Shown here piece by piece: positions 24,712 through 32,824 of a DNA stretch of 32,824 nucleotides (the first letter of the stretch is position 1; every line of letters begins with the position of its first letter). The position numbers and the translations under genes are program-made. The notes under the pieces were generated by a model. The model had not been told where the DNA came from and made no database searches. It saw nothing but the letters and a program-made list of their open reading frames with translations. The stretch is from Crocinitomicaceae bacterium (lineage in GTDB: Bacteria; Bacteroidota; Bacteroidia; Flavobacteriales_D; Parvicellaceae), in NCBI GenBank assembly GCA_002716065.1, contig PAZE01000011.1, forward strand, positions 42,775-75,598. The letters are read 5' to 3'.

Positions 24712-26019
24712 TTGTTTAGATATATAATTAGAAAAATAGTATACGGTTTCTTAGTTCTCTTAGGAGTAGTTACAGTTATTTTCGTGTTGTTTAACATCAA
24801 ACCTGGAGACCCTTCATTAATGTTGGGTGGGCAGCATTCTACACCTGAAATTGTTCAAACCATTCGTAAGGATCTTGGATTAGATCTACCTTTTCAAAAT
24901 CGTTATCTTTTTTACCTAAATGATTTGTCTCCGATTTCTGTTCATAATGTTGAAAATACTGAAAGTATAATTTATTTAGACTCCTCAAAATATACTGCCT
25001 CTGAGCCGTTTAGTGTAGGAGATAAATCAATTGTTCTAAAGTATCCTTATTTACGAAAATCTTATCAAAATAAAAGAAATGTTGCTCAGATTATAAATGA
25101 GAAATTACCAGATACTTTTATTCTTGCACTTTCTGCAATATTAATTGCAACTATTTTGGGTATTTCTCTTGGAATTGTAAGTGCAGTTAATAAGGGTAAA
25201 TTCTTTGATAACGTTTCCTTTATAGCAGCTGTAGCAGGTATGTCTGCCCCCTCATTCTTTATGGCGGCTATTATTTCAGTTGTGGGAGGATATACATGGT
25301 CTAGTCAAATGAATTTACCTGTTTTCCCCTTTTTATTTGCTTTGCTGGCAGCTTGTGTACTTTTGATTAAATACATTACCAAAAAAACCCATTTCCCATT
25401 AAGTTTTAAACAATTTTTTTCCTGGTCCTTAAAAGGATTTATTCTTGGTTTAGGTGTTTGGTTGGTGTATGTTATTTTCTATAGTATTTTTAATTTGGGT
25501 GATTGGCCGGTTATTAGCTCTACTTTTGGGTTTCCTGGAACTGGACTTAATCCAAATGGAGCTCTTGTTGAGCTAAATGATTATTCGGGTAGGGAAGAAT
25601 ATCACTGGGAAAATTTAATTCTTCCTGCTATTACCTTAGGTATTCGTCCTTTAGCTATTGTTATTCAATTAACCAGAAGTTCATTACTTGATGAGCTTTC
25701 TAAGGATTATATTCGTACGGCTAGATCTAAAGGATTATCTATGTATAAAGTAATTGTAAATCACGCATTAATTAATTCTTTAAATCCTGTAATTACAGCT
25801 ATTTCCGGATGGTTTGCTTCACTGCTTGCTGGAGCAGTATTTGTCGAGCAAATTTTTGACTGGAATGGTATAGGAAAGGAATTGGTTTCTGCTTTAAAAA
25901 ATGATGATTTCCCATTGGTGATAGGTGTTACAATAGTAATAGCAACATTTTTTGTGATTATCAATATTGTAGTTGATATAGTTTATGGATATTTGGACCC
26001 TAGAGTTCGTTTAAATTAA
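24712..26019 (+). CDS. DppB-type ABC transporter permease with two extra membrane helices
   Basis: An inner-membrane permease of the peptide/nickel (DppB) class. The first helix and following segment FNIKPGDPSLMLGG, the LARSKG-like TARSKGLSMYKVIVNHAL (the EAA loop, residues 336-353) and the end VVDIVYGYLDPRVRLN are typical. It is 435 residues, whereas DppB proteins are usually about 305-340. The extra length lies at residues 65-125 (periplasmic) and about 200-265, where two additional hydrophobic segments (204-220 and 241-261) appear. The start is a TTG at 24712: an in-frame TAG at 24694 excludes anything upstream except non-standard codons. No partner permease, ATPase or binding protein is in the window, so it is an orphan here. 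The ligand is unknown. Confidence 0.88.
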   Translation: MFRYIIRKIVYGFLVLLGVVTVIFVLFNIKPGDPSLMLGGQHSTPEIVQTIRKDLGLDLPFQNRYLFYLNDLSPISVHNVENTESIIYLDSSKYTASEPFSVGDKSIVLKYPYLRKSYQNKRNVAQIINEKLPDTFILALSAILIATILGISLGIVSAVNKGKFFDNVSFIAAVAGMSAPSFFMAAIISVVGGYTWSSQMNLPVFPFLFALLAACVLLIKYITKKTHFPLSFKQFFSWSLKGFILGLGVWLVYVIFYSIFNLGDWPVISSTFGFPGTGLNPNGALVELNDYSGREEYHWENLILPAITLGIRPLAIVIQLTRSSLLDELSKDYIRTARSKGLSMYKVIVNHALINSLNPVITAISGWFASLLAGAVFVEQIFDWNGIGKELVSALKNDDFPLVIGVTIVIATFFVIINIVVDIVYGYLDPRVRLN

Positions 26020-26024
26020 AAAAA

Positions 26025-26765
26025 ATGAGTAGAAAAGTAGTAGCTGGAAATTGGAAAATGAATTTGAATTATAATGAAGCCTTGTCTTTATTTAATTCTG
26101 TTAATACGATTTCAGCTAAGGATGTGGAGATAATTGTTGCTCCTGCTTCAATTTATTTAGCTGAATTTTCAAAATGTTCAGGTAGAGTGAAGTTAGCAGC
26201 TCAAAATGTTTCTAATTTTAAATCTGGTGCATATACAGGAGAAATATCTGCCCAAATGCTTAATTCATTAAATGTGGAGTATTGTATTGTTGGGCATTCA
26301 GAGAGAAGGTCATATTATAACGAAACCGATCAGCTGATTAATCAAAAGCTTCATCTTTTACTTGAAAATAATATTTCTCCAATTTTTTGTTGTGGTGAAA
26401 TTCTTAAGGATAGAGAAAAAGGCCTTCACAATACCATTATTGAGCAGCAACTTAAACATGGTTTACAAGATTTAACTAAATCTCAGCTACTCAATTGTAT
26501 AATTGCTTATGAGCCTGTTTGGGCCATAGGGACTGGTTTAACAGCAACTGCTGAACAAGCTCAACAGATGCATTCATTTATTAGAGATGTAATTTCTCAA
26601 CTATATGATCTTGAAACGGCATCTTCATTAAGTATTTTATATGGGGGGAGTTGTAAACCCTCCAATTCAGCTGAACTTTTTGCCAAAAAAGATGTAAATG
26701 GTGGTTTAATTGGTGGAGCGGCTTTAAAAAAAGAAACGTTTAACGAAATTATAGATTCATTTTGA
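26025..26765 (+). CDS. tpiA: Triose-phosphate isomerase
   Basis: Interconverts dihydroxyacetone phosphate and glyceraldehyde 3-phosphate in glycolysis and gluconeogenesis. The 246 residues include GNWKMN with Lys11, VGHSERR with catalytic His91, AYEPVWAIGTG with catalytic Glu163, and the phosphate loop ILYGGSCKPSN followed by GGLIGGAALK. Complete and of normal length. It lies 5 bases after the permease and abuts prmA directly. Confidence 0.98.
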   Translation: MSRKVVAGNWKMNLNYNEALSLFNSVNTISAKDVEIIVAPASIYLAEFSKCSGRVKLAAQNVSNFKSGAYTGEISAQMLNSLNVEYCIVGHSERRSYYNETDQLINQKLHLLLENNISPIFCCGEILKDREKGLHNTIIEQQLKHGLQDLTKSQLLNCIIAYEPVWAIGTGLTATAEQAQQMHSFIRDVISQLYDLETASSLSILYGGSCKPSNSAELFAKKDVNGGLIGGAALKKETFNEIIDSF

Positions 26766-27590
26766 ATGAATTATATTGAACTGAGTATAAAGCTTAAAGA
26801 GCCTACTTTTATAAAAGATGTCATCATTTTTGAATTAGGTGAGTTAGGTTTTGATTCATTTCAAGAGTTAGATGATGAGTTAAAAGCATTTATTTCTGAG
26901 CAAAATTACGACCCAACTTGTTTAGCGTTGATCAAATCTATTTCAGGAAATTCTTTATGTGATTTACAAGTTATAAATCATCCCAGTACCAATTGGAATA
27001 AAAAGTGGGAGTCTAATTTTAAACCTATAGAAGTTAATAGCGATTGTATTATTTGTTCCTCTTTTCATAAAGTTAGAGATGTGAAGTATGATGTTATTAT
27101 TGATCCGTCAATGACATTTGGTACTGGACATCATGAAACAACCTTATTAATGTCTAAAGCATTATTTGACTTTGAAATAATTGATAAAGATGTCCTAGAT
27201 ATGGGAACGGGAACTGGAGTTCTTGCAATAATTTGCCATCTTTTAGGAGCTAAATCTGTAGATGCAGTTGACATTGATCCGATTGCTGTTGAAAACACAC
27301 GTAAAAATCTTTCTTCTAATACTATTAATTCAAATAATGTTTTTTTGGGTGATTCATCTTTTGTCAAATCCAATGAGTACGACTTGTTACTTGCCAATAT
27401 CAATAAAAACATTTTGTTAAAAGATTTATCAAAATACTACAAGGGATTAAGAAAAGGTGGTAACTTGTTACTTTCTGGATTTTTTACGTTGGATAATCAG
27501 GAAATTTTAGATTTAGCAGCAAATATTGGTTTAATATTTGTTGATTCTAAAGAATTAAATAAATGGAGTTTACTAATTTTAAGTAAGTAG
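26766..27590 (+). CDS. prmA: Ribosomal protein L11 methyltransferase
   Basis: SAM-dependent methyltransferase that trimethylates ribosomal protein L11; 274 residues. Motifs: IDPSMTFGTGHHETTLLM, then the SAM-binding VLDMGTGTGVLAI, AVDIDPIAVENTRKN and the catalytic-region LLANINKNILL. The N-terminal L11-recognition domain is present but shorter and more divergent, as usual in Bacteroidota. The ATG immediately follows the tpiA stop with no spacer, so translation is probably coupled. Confidence 0.94.
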   Translation: MNYIELSIKLKEPTFIKDVIIFELGELGFDSFQELDDELKAFISEQNYDPTCLALIKSISGNSLCDLQVINHPSTNWNKKWESNFKPIEVNSDCIICSSFHKVRDVKYDVIIDPSMTFGTGHHETTLLMSKALFDFEIIDKDVLDMGTGTGVLAIICHLLGAKSVDAVDIDPIAVENTRKNLSSNTINSNNVFLGDSSFVKSNEYDLLLANINKNILLKDLSKYYKGLRKGGNLLLSGFFTLDNQEILDLAANIGLIFVDSKELNKWSLLILSK

Positions 27591-27596
27591 TTTAAT

Positions 27597-30500
27597 ATGA
27601 TTCGTTTTTTTATATCTATTGTATTTTATCTTTTTTGTACTCTTTTTGTTAATGCTCAGATAATGTCTTTTTCTTCTGAGCCTGAAAAATTCTTAAAAGA
27701 AGTTCAGTCATATTTAGGTGTTGTTAATAAAGTTGATGCAAAGGCATTTATTAAAGAATTTGAACCTATTTGGCTTGGTAGTAGTTTTTCTTTAGAACAA
27801 AGATCTCAGGTTTACAGTACTTCCAATAAAATGGCTCAAAAGCGTTTACGAGCATATCCAGATTTTAGAAATTATTTAGATGCTGTTATGAATTTTGCTA
27901 TTTCAGGAAAATCTGAACAAGATTTTAATCAATGGCAAGAAACAATCGATAAAGTACTTGACGGAAGAGAAAAGAAACGTATTGCCAAGTATATTGAAAC
28001 TTGTTCCAATTTATTTTCTAGTAATACGGTTTATAAATCTTCTTCAACTCAATGGAGAGCAAACTCCAATAACTATTCCTTTAAATATACTAAAGAGCCA
28101 ATAATTGAATTTGGAAGTACTAACTTAAGATGTTATTCTAAAAAAGATAGTGCTGTAATTTACAATACTAAAGGTGTTTTGTATCCTTTTTCTAACAAAT
28201 GGATCGGTGATGGAGGTAAAATCACTTGGGAACGCGCAGGTCTACATAAAGATACAGTATATGCAGATATCAAAAAATACTATATAACTTTAAAATCGAC
28301 TGGTTTTATCTGTGATTCAGTTTTGTATCATAGCCGTTATTTCAAACAGCCTATTCTAGGAAAGTTATCTGAAAAAGTGCTTTCTAATTTGGGAGCTAAC
28401 AAAGTTAAATATCCCAGTTTTGAATCGTATGATAAGCGCTTAATTATTAGAAATATTTTTGATAATGTTGATTACGATGGTGGATTTACTATAAGAGGAA
28501 GGAATCTTCAAGGTTCTGGTACAATTGATAATTTGGCTAGATTGATCTTTAAATACAAGGAGAATGATTTTTTAATTGTGGAGTCTATTAATTTCACTAT
28601 TAACCCAGATATAATTTCTTCTGAAAAATCTAAAGTAAAATTTTATATTGATAAAGATTCCATTACACATCCTGGATTGCAATTTAAATATGTTGACAAA
28701 ACAAAAAAAGTTACTTTAATTAGGGGTACAGCAGGTATTTCTAAATCACCGTTTTACAACAGTTATCATAAACTAGATATGTTTACTGAAGCTATTTACT
28801 GGAAACTTGGAGATCCGATCCTTGATTTTGCCCCTTTATTTGGAAGTACAGATGTTAGTGCTCATTTTGATTCTTTTGATTTTTTTGATGTTAATATTTA
28901 TGACCAGCTTACTGGTGTAGGTAGAAATCCATTAATTCAAATCAAATATTTTTGTAATCAGTATGGAGCCAGTGTTTTTCCAGTAGGTGAGTTGGCATCT
29001 TTTATGATGAGCACTAAAACTGATTTGGAGTTCATACTTTTTAACCTTACTTCTTTAGGTTTTATTGATTATGATGTTGATCGTCAGCTGGTAACTGTAA
29101 AAGATAAGTTGTACAACTATATTGATTCTAGGAAAGGAGATAGAGACTTCGATGTTATTGTAATCAACTCAGAAAATAAAAACAATGCTCAGATTAATTT
29201 GTTATCCTATGATTTAACCATCAATGGAGTTAAAAAAGTTTCCCTCAGTAATGCTCAGTTTGTAAGAATTTATCCGGATAAAGAAATTCTTACGATAAAG
29301 AAAAATAGAGACATGATCTTTTCAGGTATTATTAATGCTGGCAGATCAGAATATTTTGGAAAAGAGTTCACTTTTAATTACGATGATTTTAAGATTAACT
29401 TAATTCAATGCGATTCAATGCGCCTTCGTGCCATTAAAAATAAATCTAATGGTCCAAATCAGATTCGACTATTATCCACTATCGAAAATATTAAGGGTGA
29501 AATATCAATTGATTTGCCGGAAAATAAATGCGGTTTAGACACCTCATCACATGATTTCCCTCATTTAAGAACCTCTGAAAAATCATACGTTTTTTACGAT
29601 AAACCTACTATTCAAGGTGGTATTTATAAACGAGATAGTTTTATGTTTGTTATTGAGCCTTTTGATATGGATAGCTTAGATAATTTTTCTAACGATGGTA
29701 TTCACTTTCCTGGTTTATTTAAGTCTGGAGGTATATTCCCAGATTTTAACGAAGATTTAACTCTTCAGAAAGATTATTCTCTTGGTTTTATTCGAGAAAC
29801 TCCAGAAGAAGGATTTAATATCTATGGAGTTATAGCCAACTATGACAATAAAATTAAACTCTCCCACAAAGGACTCCAAGGAGAGGGAGAAATCAGCTAT
29901 CTAACCTCTTTAGCTCAATCTGATGAAATTACCTTCTTTCCGGACTCCCTAGTAGCTATTGCTCAGAATTACACCAATTCTCCTAAGGAGGCTGATCCAG
30001 AAGTTCCATTAGTTAAGGGGGAAAATTGTCTAATTTCCTATGTCCCTAAAAAAGAAGTATTATACGCTTCTAGTGAGAATGAAGATTTGGTATTTTTTGA
30101 GGATGACGATGCTACTCTAAATGGAAGACTAGCTCTACGGCCAGAGGGAATGACTGGTGAAGGTTTAATGTATTTTGGTAAAGGAGAAATGCTTTCTTAC
30201 ACCTATAAATATCGTTACGATGCTATTGACGCAGATACTGCTGAATTCAAGCTTAATACAATGGAGGAACAAGTAAAAGAGATGGCATTTAAGACTGAAA
30301 ATGTTAATGCGCATGTTGATTTTACTACAAGAAAGGGAGAATTTAAATCTCATTCTGGAGAAAGTTTTGTTGTTTTCCCTGATAATCAATACATATGTTA
30401 CATGGATCAATTTAATTGGTATATGGATAACGATGATTTGGAAATGGAATCAAGATCCGCAGGTGATATTAACATAGATACTGAGTTGGACCTATCGGGA

Positions 30501-32024
30501 TCTAATTTTTACTCAATACATCCGGATCAAGATTCTTTAAATTTCAAATCTCCAAAAGCTAGATTTGATATAAAGAAAAAACGAATTACTTGTGATAGAG
30601 TACCCTTTGTAACCGTTGCAGACGCCCAAATATTCCCTGATAGTAATCGACTAATTATTAAACGAAAGGCTAAAATTAAAACCTTAAATAATGCTAAAAT
30701 TATTGCCAACTATATTACCAAGTACCATGAAATTTACGATGCTAAAGTAGATATTAAAGCTAGAAGGGATTATGTTGCATCAGGTACACTCGATTATGTA
30801 GATGAGAACGAAAATAAGCAGCAAATCTATTTCTCATACATTCATCCAGATACCAGCTTTACCACAACAGCAAATGGTTCCATAGATGAAAAAGTTGAAT
30901 TTACCCTGAGCCCTAATTTTGAATACCACGGTTCGGTAGATATGTATGCATCAGTTAAAAACCTTTCTTTTGATGGCGAAACTAGAATTGTTCACGGTTG
31001 CGAAAATTTACCTAGAAGCTGGATTAAATTTAAGGGTGAAGTTGATCCAAATCAGGTTTATATCCCCATTGATACTGTTTTGTTGGATATAAAAGGCGAT
31101 CTTATAAGCTCAGGAATCGTTTTAAATACTACAGACTCCATTTCGTTGTATTCAACATTTTTATCTAAAAAGTTTGATTCTAAACATTTTGATGTTGCCT
31201 CTTCATTTGGGTATTTATACTTTAACAAAGACGACAAAGAGTATCAAATATCCAATAAAGAAAAGCTTGCAGAACGTTCCTTACCTGGAAATTTTGTTTC
31301 ATTAAACGTTAATAACTGTAAAATTGAAGCAGATGGAAAATTTGTTTTTGGTAGTGATTTAGGACAAATAAAGTTATCTCCTGTTGGTGAAATTAAATAC
31401 AATCCAGCTAAATTTTCTACAGACATTAAAGCTTCATTAATGATTGATTTTCCGTTTAATGAAGAGGCTTTAGATAAATTGTCTAAAGAATTAAATGATT
31501 TCCCAAATTTAAGAACCATTGATCTAATCAATTCTACTTATGAATATTCTTTAAGGGAGTTTGTAGGTCTTAAGCAAGCTGATAAGATGATTTCTGACCT
31601 TACCGTTCAGGGTAAAGTGAAAAAATTCCCTGAAGAACTTGAAAAAACATTTTATTTTGGAGATATACGATTCAAGTGGGATTTTGACAAGAAAGCGTAC
31701 GTTTCATATGGTGATTTAGGTATTGCCAACATCAAGAAAAAACAAGTCATGCGTTATGTAAAAGGAAAGGTGGTTATTTTTAAGAGAATTACTGGAGATG
31801 AAATTACAGTTTACTTGGAGCCTGAGGATGATGCGTATTATTTCTTTAATTACAAAAGGGGATTGATGCAAGTTTTCTCAAGTGATGAAGAATTTAATAC
31901 CATTATTTTAGAAACAAAAAAGGATAATACTAAGTTTAAAGGTGGAAAAGAGGAAGAAGATTTTCAATTTATGATGGGTTCTAAAACTTTTGTAACAGCA
32001 TTTAGAAGATCATTTTTTGAGTAA
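27597..32024 (+). CDS. Very large secreted beta-rich protein of unknown function, 1475 residues
   Basis: I do not recognise a named family. Residues 1-20 are a signal peptide ending in VNAQ. Residues about 30-135 are helical (DAKAFIKEFEPIW ... FNQWQETIDKVLDGREKKR) and resemble part of the 305-residue protein at 21404. The rest is predominantly short beta strands. A degenerate motif recurs: NLQGSG (303-308), GLQGEG (759-764) and GMTGEG (851-856), each preceded by a strand with a glycine turn (GGFTIRG, GFNIYG, LNGRLAL). Such strand-turn repeats recall OstA/LptA- or AsmA-like envelope proteins. No membrane helix, catalytic motif or T9SS sorting domain is visible at the C-terminus (AFRRSFFE). It is 6 bases after prmA and 12 bases before plsY, so it is probably constitutive with housekeeping genes. 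Confidence 0.85.
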   Translation: MIRFFISIVFYLFCTLFVNAQIMSFSSEPEKFLKEVQSYLGVVNKVDAKAFIKEFEPIWLGSSFSLEQRSQVYSTSNKMAQKRLRAYPDFRNYLDAVMNFAISGKSEQDFNQWQETIDKVLDGREKKRIAKYIETCSNLFSSNTVYKSSSTQWRANSNNYSFKYTKEPIIEFGSTNLRCYSKKDSAVIYNTKGVLYPFSNKWIGDGGKITWERAGLHKDTVYADIKKYYITLKSTGFICDSVLYHSRYFKQPILGKLSEKVLSNLGANKVKYPSFESYDKRLIIRNIFDNVDYDGGFTIRGRNLQGSGTIDNLARLIFKYKENDFLIVESINFTINPDIISSEKSKVKFYIDKDSITHPGLQFKYVDKTKKVTLIRGTAGISKSPFYNSYHKLDMFTEAIYWKLGDPILDFAPLFGSTDVSAHFDSFDFFDVNIYDQLTGVGRNPLIQIKYFCNQYGASVFPVGELASFMMSTKTDLEFILFNLTSLGFIDYDVDRQLVTVKDKLYNYIDSRKGDRDFDVIVINSENKNNAQINLLSYDLTINGVKKVSLSNAQFVRIYPDKEILTIKKNRDMIFSGIINAGRSEYFGKEFTFNYDDFKINLIQCDSMRLRAIKNKSNGPNQIRLLSTIENIKGEISIDLPENKCGLDTSSHDFPHLRTSEKSYVFYDKPTIQGGIYKRDSFMFVIEPFDMDSLDNFSNDGIHFPGLFKSGGIFPDFNEDLTLQKDYSLGFIRETPEEGFNIYGVIANYDNKIKLSHKGLQGEGEISYLTSLAQSDEITFFPDSLVAIAQNYTNSPKEADPEVPLVKGENCLISYVPKKEVLYASSENEDLVFFEDDDATLNGRLALRPEGMTGEGLMYFGKGEMLSYTYKYRYDAIDADTAEFKLNTMEEQVKEMAFKTENVNAHVDFTTRKGEFKSHSGESFVVFPDNQYICYMDQFNWYMDNDDLEMESRSAGDINIDTELDLSGSNFYSIHPDQDSLNFKSPKARFDIKKKRITCDRVPFVTVADAQIFPDSNRLIIKRKAKIKTLNNAKIIANYITKYHEIYDAKVDIKARRDYVASGTLDYVDENENKQQIYFSYIHPDTSFTTTANGSIDEKVEFTLSPNFEYHGSVDMYASVKNLSFDGETRIVHGCENLPRSWIKFKGEVDPNQVYIPIDTVLLDIKGDLISSGIVLNTTDSISLYSTFLSKKFDSKHFDVASSFGYLYFNKDDKEYQISNKEKLAERSLPGNFVSLNVNNCKIEADGKFVFGSDLGQIKLSPVGEIKYNPAKFSTDIKASLMIDFPFNEEALDKLSKELNDFPNLRTIDLINSTYEYSLREFVGLKQADKMISDLTVQGKVKKFPEELEKTFYFGDIRFKWDFDKKAYVSYGDLGIANIKKKQVMRYVKGKVVIFKRITGDEITVYLEPEDDAYYFFNYKRGLMQVFSSDEEFNTIILETKKDNTKFKGGKEEEDFQFMMGSKTFVTAFRRSFFE

Positions 32025-32036
32025 CAAAACGTGTCT

Positions 32037-32693
32037 ATGAAGGAAATTTTTGAATTTAATACGATTATAGCTATTGTAATTGCTTATTTGATAGGTTCTG
32101 TTCCATCTGCAATATGGGTTAGTAAATGGTTTTTTGGTATAGATGTTAGGGATTATGGAAGTAAAAATGCAGGTGCTACCAATACTTTTCGTGTTATTGG
32201 TAAAAAGGCTGGGTTTCCTGTTTTGTTTTTTGATATTCTAAAAGGCTGGGGCTCTGTTAAAGGATTGTCACTTCTTTTTTCATCTTATGATATGGGTTCA
32301 GATCAATTTGTAAACCTTCAGCTTGCCATTGGGATTGTTGCAGTTATTGGACATGTTTTTCCCATTTATGAACGCTTTAAAGGAGGTAAAGGTGTGGCTA
32401 CACTTCTTGGGGTTGTTATTGCTGTTAGTTTACCTGCCGCATTGATATGCTCTGTTGGGTTTATAGGTATTTTTTTAACAACACAGTATGTTTCTTTAGG
32501 GGCAATATCTTCTGCATTTGTTTATCCTTTTTTGACAATTTATGTCTTTAAAGCTGAAACCACTTCTTTAATCTATTTTTCGATTGTAATTTCTTGTTTA
32601 GTTATTTTAACTCATAAAAAAAATATCGAAAGGTTATTAAAAAATGAGGAGGGTAAAATGCCATTAAACTTAAAATTTAAAAATAAATCCTGA
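32037..32693 (+). CDS. plsY: Acyl-phosphate:glycerol-3-phosphate acyltransferase PlsY
   Basis: Membrane enzyme that makes lysophosphatidic acid from acyl-phosphate and glycerol 3-phosphate, the first step of phospholipid synthesis. About 218 residues with five or six membrane helices. The three PlsY motifs are visible: GSVPSAIWVSK near the start, the GSKNAGATNTFRVIG loop, and GHVFPIYERFKGGKGVAT. I chose the ATG at 32037; a GTG two codons upstream (32031) is possible. The C-terminus is a normal basic tail. It follows the giant secreted protein after 12 bases. Confidence 0.95.
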   Translation: MKEIFEFNTIIAIVIAYLIGSVPSAIWVSKWFFGIDVRDYGSKNAGATNTFRVIGKKAGFPVLFFDILKGWGSVKGLSLLFSSYDMGSDQFVNLQLAIGIVAVIGHVFPIYERFKGGKGVATLLGVVIAVSLPAALICSVGFIGIFLTTQYVSLGAISSAFVYPFLTIYVFKAETTSLIYFSIVISCLVILTHKKNIERLLKNEEGKMPLNLKFKNKS

Positions 32694-32712
32694 ACGAACT
32701 TCTTTTTTCGTT
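32693..32712 (+). terminator. Weak hairpin directly after plsY
   Basis: AACGAA at 32693-32698 pairs with TTCGTT at 32707-32712 across an eight-base T-rich loop, starting at the last base of the plsY stop codon. A terminator role is possible, but the stem is only six pairs and no T-tract follows it. Confidence 0.25.
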
Positions 32713-32729
32713 GTATTATGGAATAGAGG

Positions 32730-32824
32730 GTGAAAATTATAGTTAAATATCTGTTGTCTTTTAGCCTTTTGTTTTTAGGACATTTTTCATATGCCCAATA
32801 TCAAACATATCAAGAGCGTAAAGA
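32730..32824 (+). CDS. N-terminal fragment of a secreted protein, cut by the window edge
   Basis: A frame translated by hand from a GTG at 32730 runs open to the window end (31 codons). It encodes a signal peptide, KIIVKYLLSFSLLFLGHFSYAQ, followed by YQTYQERK. The ATG at 32718 is closed by a TAG after two codons, so the GTG is the only usable start. The mature protein is outside the window and cannot be identified. Confidence 0.6.
   Translation, partial: MKIIVKYLLSFSLLFLGHFSYAQYQTYQERK

Noticed and set aside
1-32824. Search for tRNA, rRNA, CRISPR arrays, insertion sequences, integrases and toxin-antitoxin pairs
   Set aside because: No cloverleaf, array of spaced repeats, terminal inverted repeats or characteristic proteins were seen on either strand; gaps between genes are short.

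Overview
The window looks like AT-rich chromosomal DNA from a member of the Bacteroidota, most likely a marine, pigmented flavobacterium (Flavobacteriales; family not resolvable from sequence alone). The main indicators are: type IX secretion (T9SS) genes (a SprA plug-protein homologue and a cargo protein with a type A C-terminal sorting domain); a complete Na+-translocating NADH:quinone reductase operon; a CrtD/CruF carotenoid pair; DUF1599, DUF2807 and MauE-thioredoxin proteins typical of the phylum; and several perfect copies of the Bacteroidota -7 promoter element TAnnTTTG. No rRNA, tRNA, CRISPR array, insertion sequence, phage or integrase gene was seen. The layout is very compact: no stretch over 300 bases lacks a gene.

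Layout. 1-276 (-) is the N-terminal end of a secreted protein cut by the window edge. 386-4599 (+) is crtD-cruF-tex, followed by a saccharopine dehydrogenase-family reductase (4743-5894). This gene converges on the T9SS plug protein (5891-7267, -). A palindromic divergent promoter region then leads into nqrABCDEF-apbE (7361-14744), which encodes the sodium pump and the flavin transferase that loads FMN onto NqrB and NqrC. Converging on apbE is a 63-residue single-helix, four-cysteine protein that resembles the NqrM iron-delivery maturation factor. Upstream of it on the same strand are a DUF2807 lipoprotein and a PagL-like lipid A deacylase. Rightwards follow mazG, a T9SS cargo protein, a MBL hydrolase-MATE exporter pair (-), an uncharacterised secreted protein, folP (-), and a long + strand run: DUF1599, MauE-thioredoxin fusion, DppB-type permease, tpiA, prmA, a 1475-residue secreted protein of unknown function, and plsY. 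The window ends in the signal peptide of another secreted protein.

How the genes work together. The clearest functional unit is the Na+-NQR module: six subunits, ApbE for flavinylation and a candidate NqrM for the NqrD/NqrE iron centre. Its most unusual part is NqrC, which carries an extra segment of about 100 residues just before the FMN domain; by eye the segment resembles a porter subdomain of RND exporters. CrtD plus CruF points to a monocyclic hydroxylated carotenoid of the saproxanthin/myxol/flexixanthin type, with the rest of the pathway elsewhere. The remaining genes are mostly housekeeping (tex, mazG, folP, tpiA, prmA, plsY) interleaved with envelope proteins. All family assignments come from reading motifs by eye; no database search was run.
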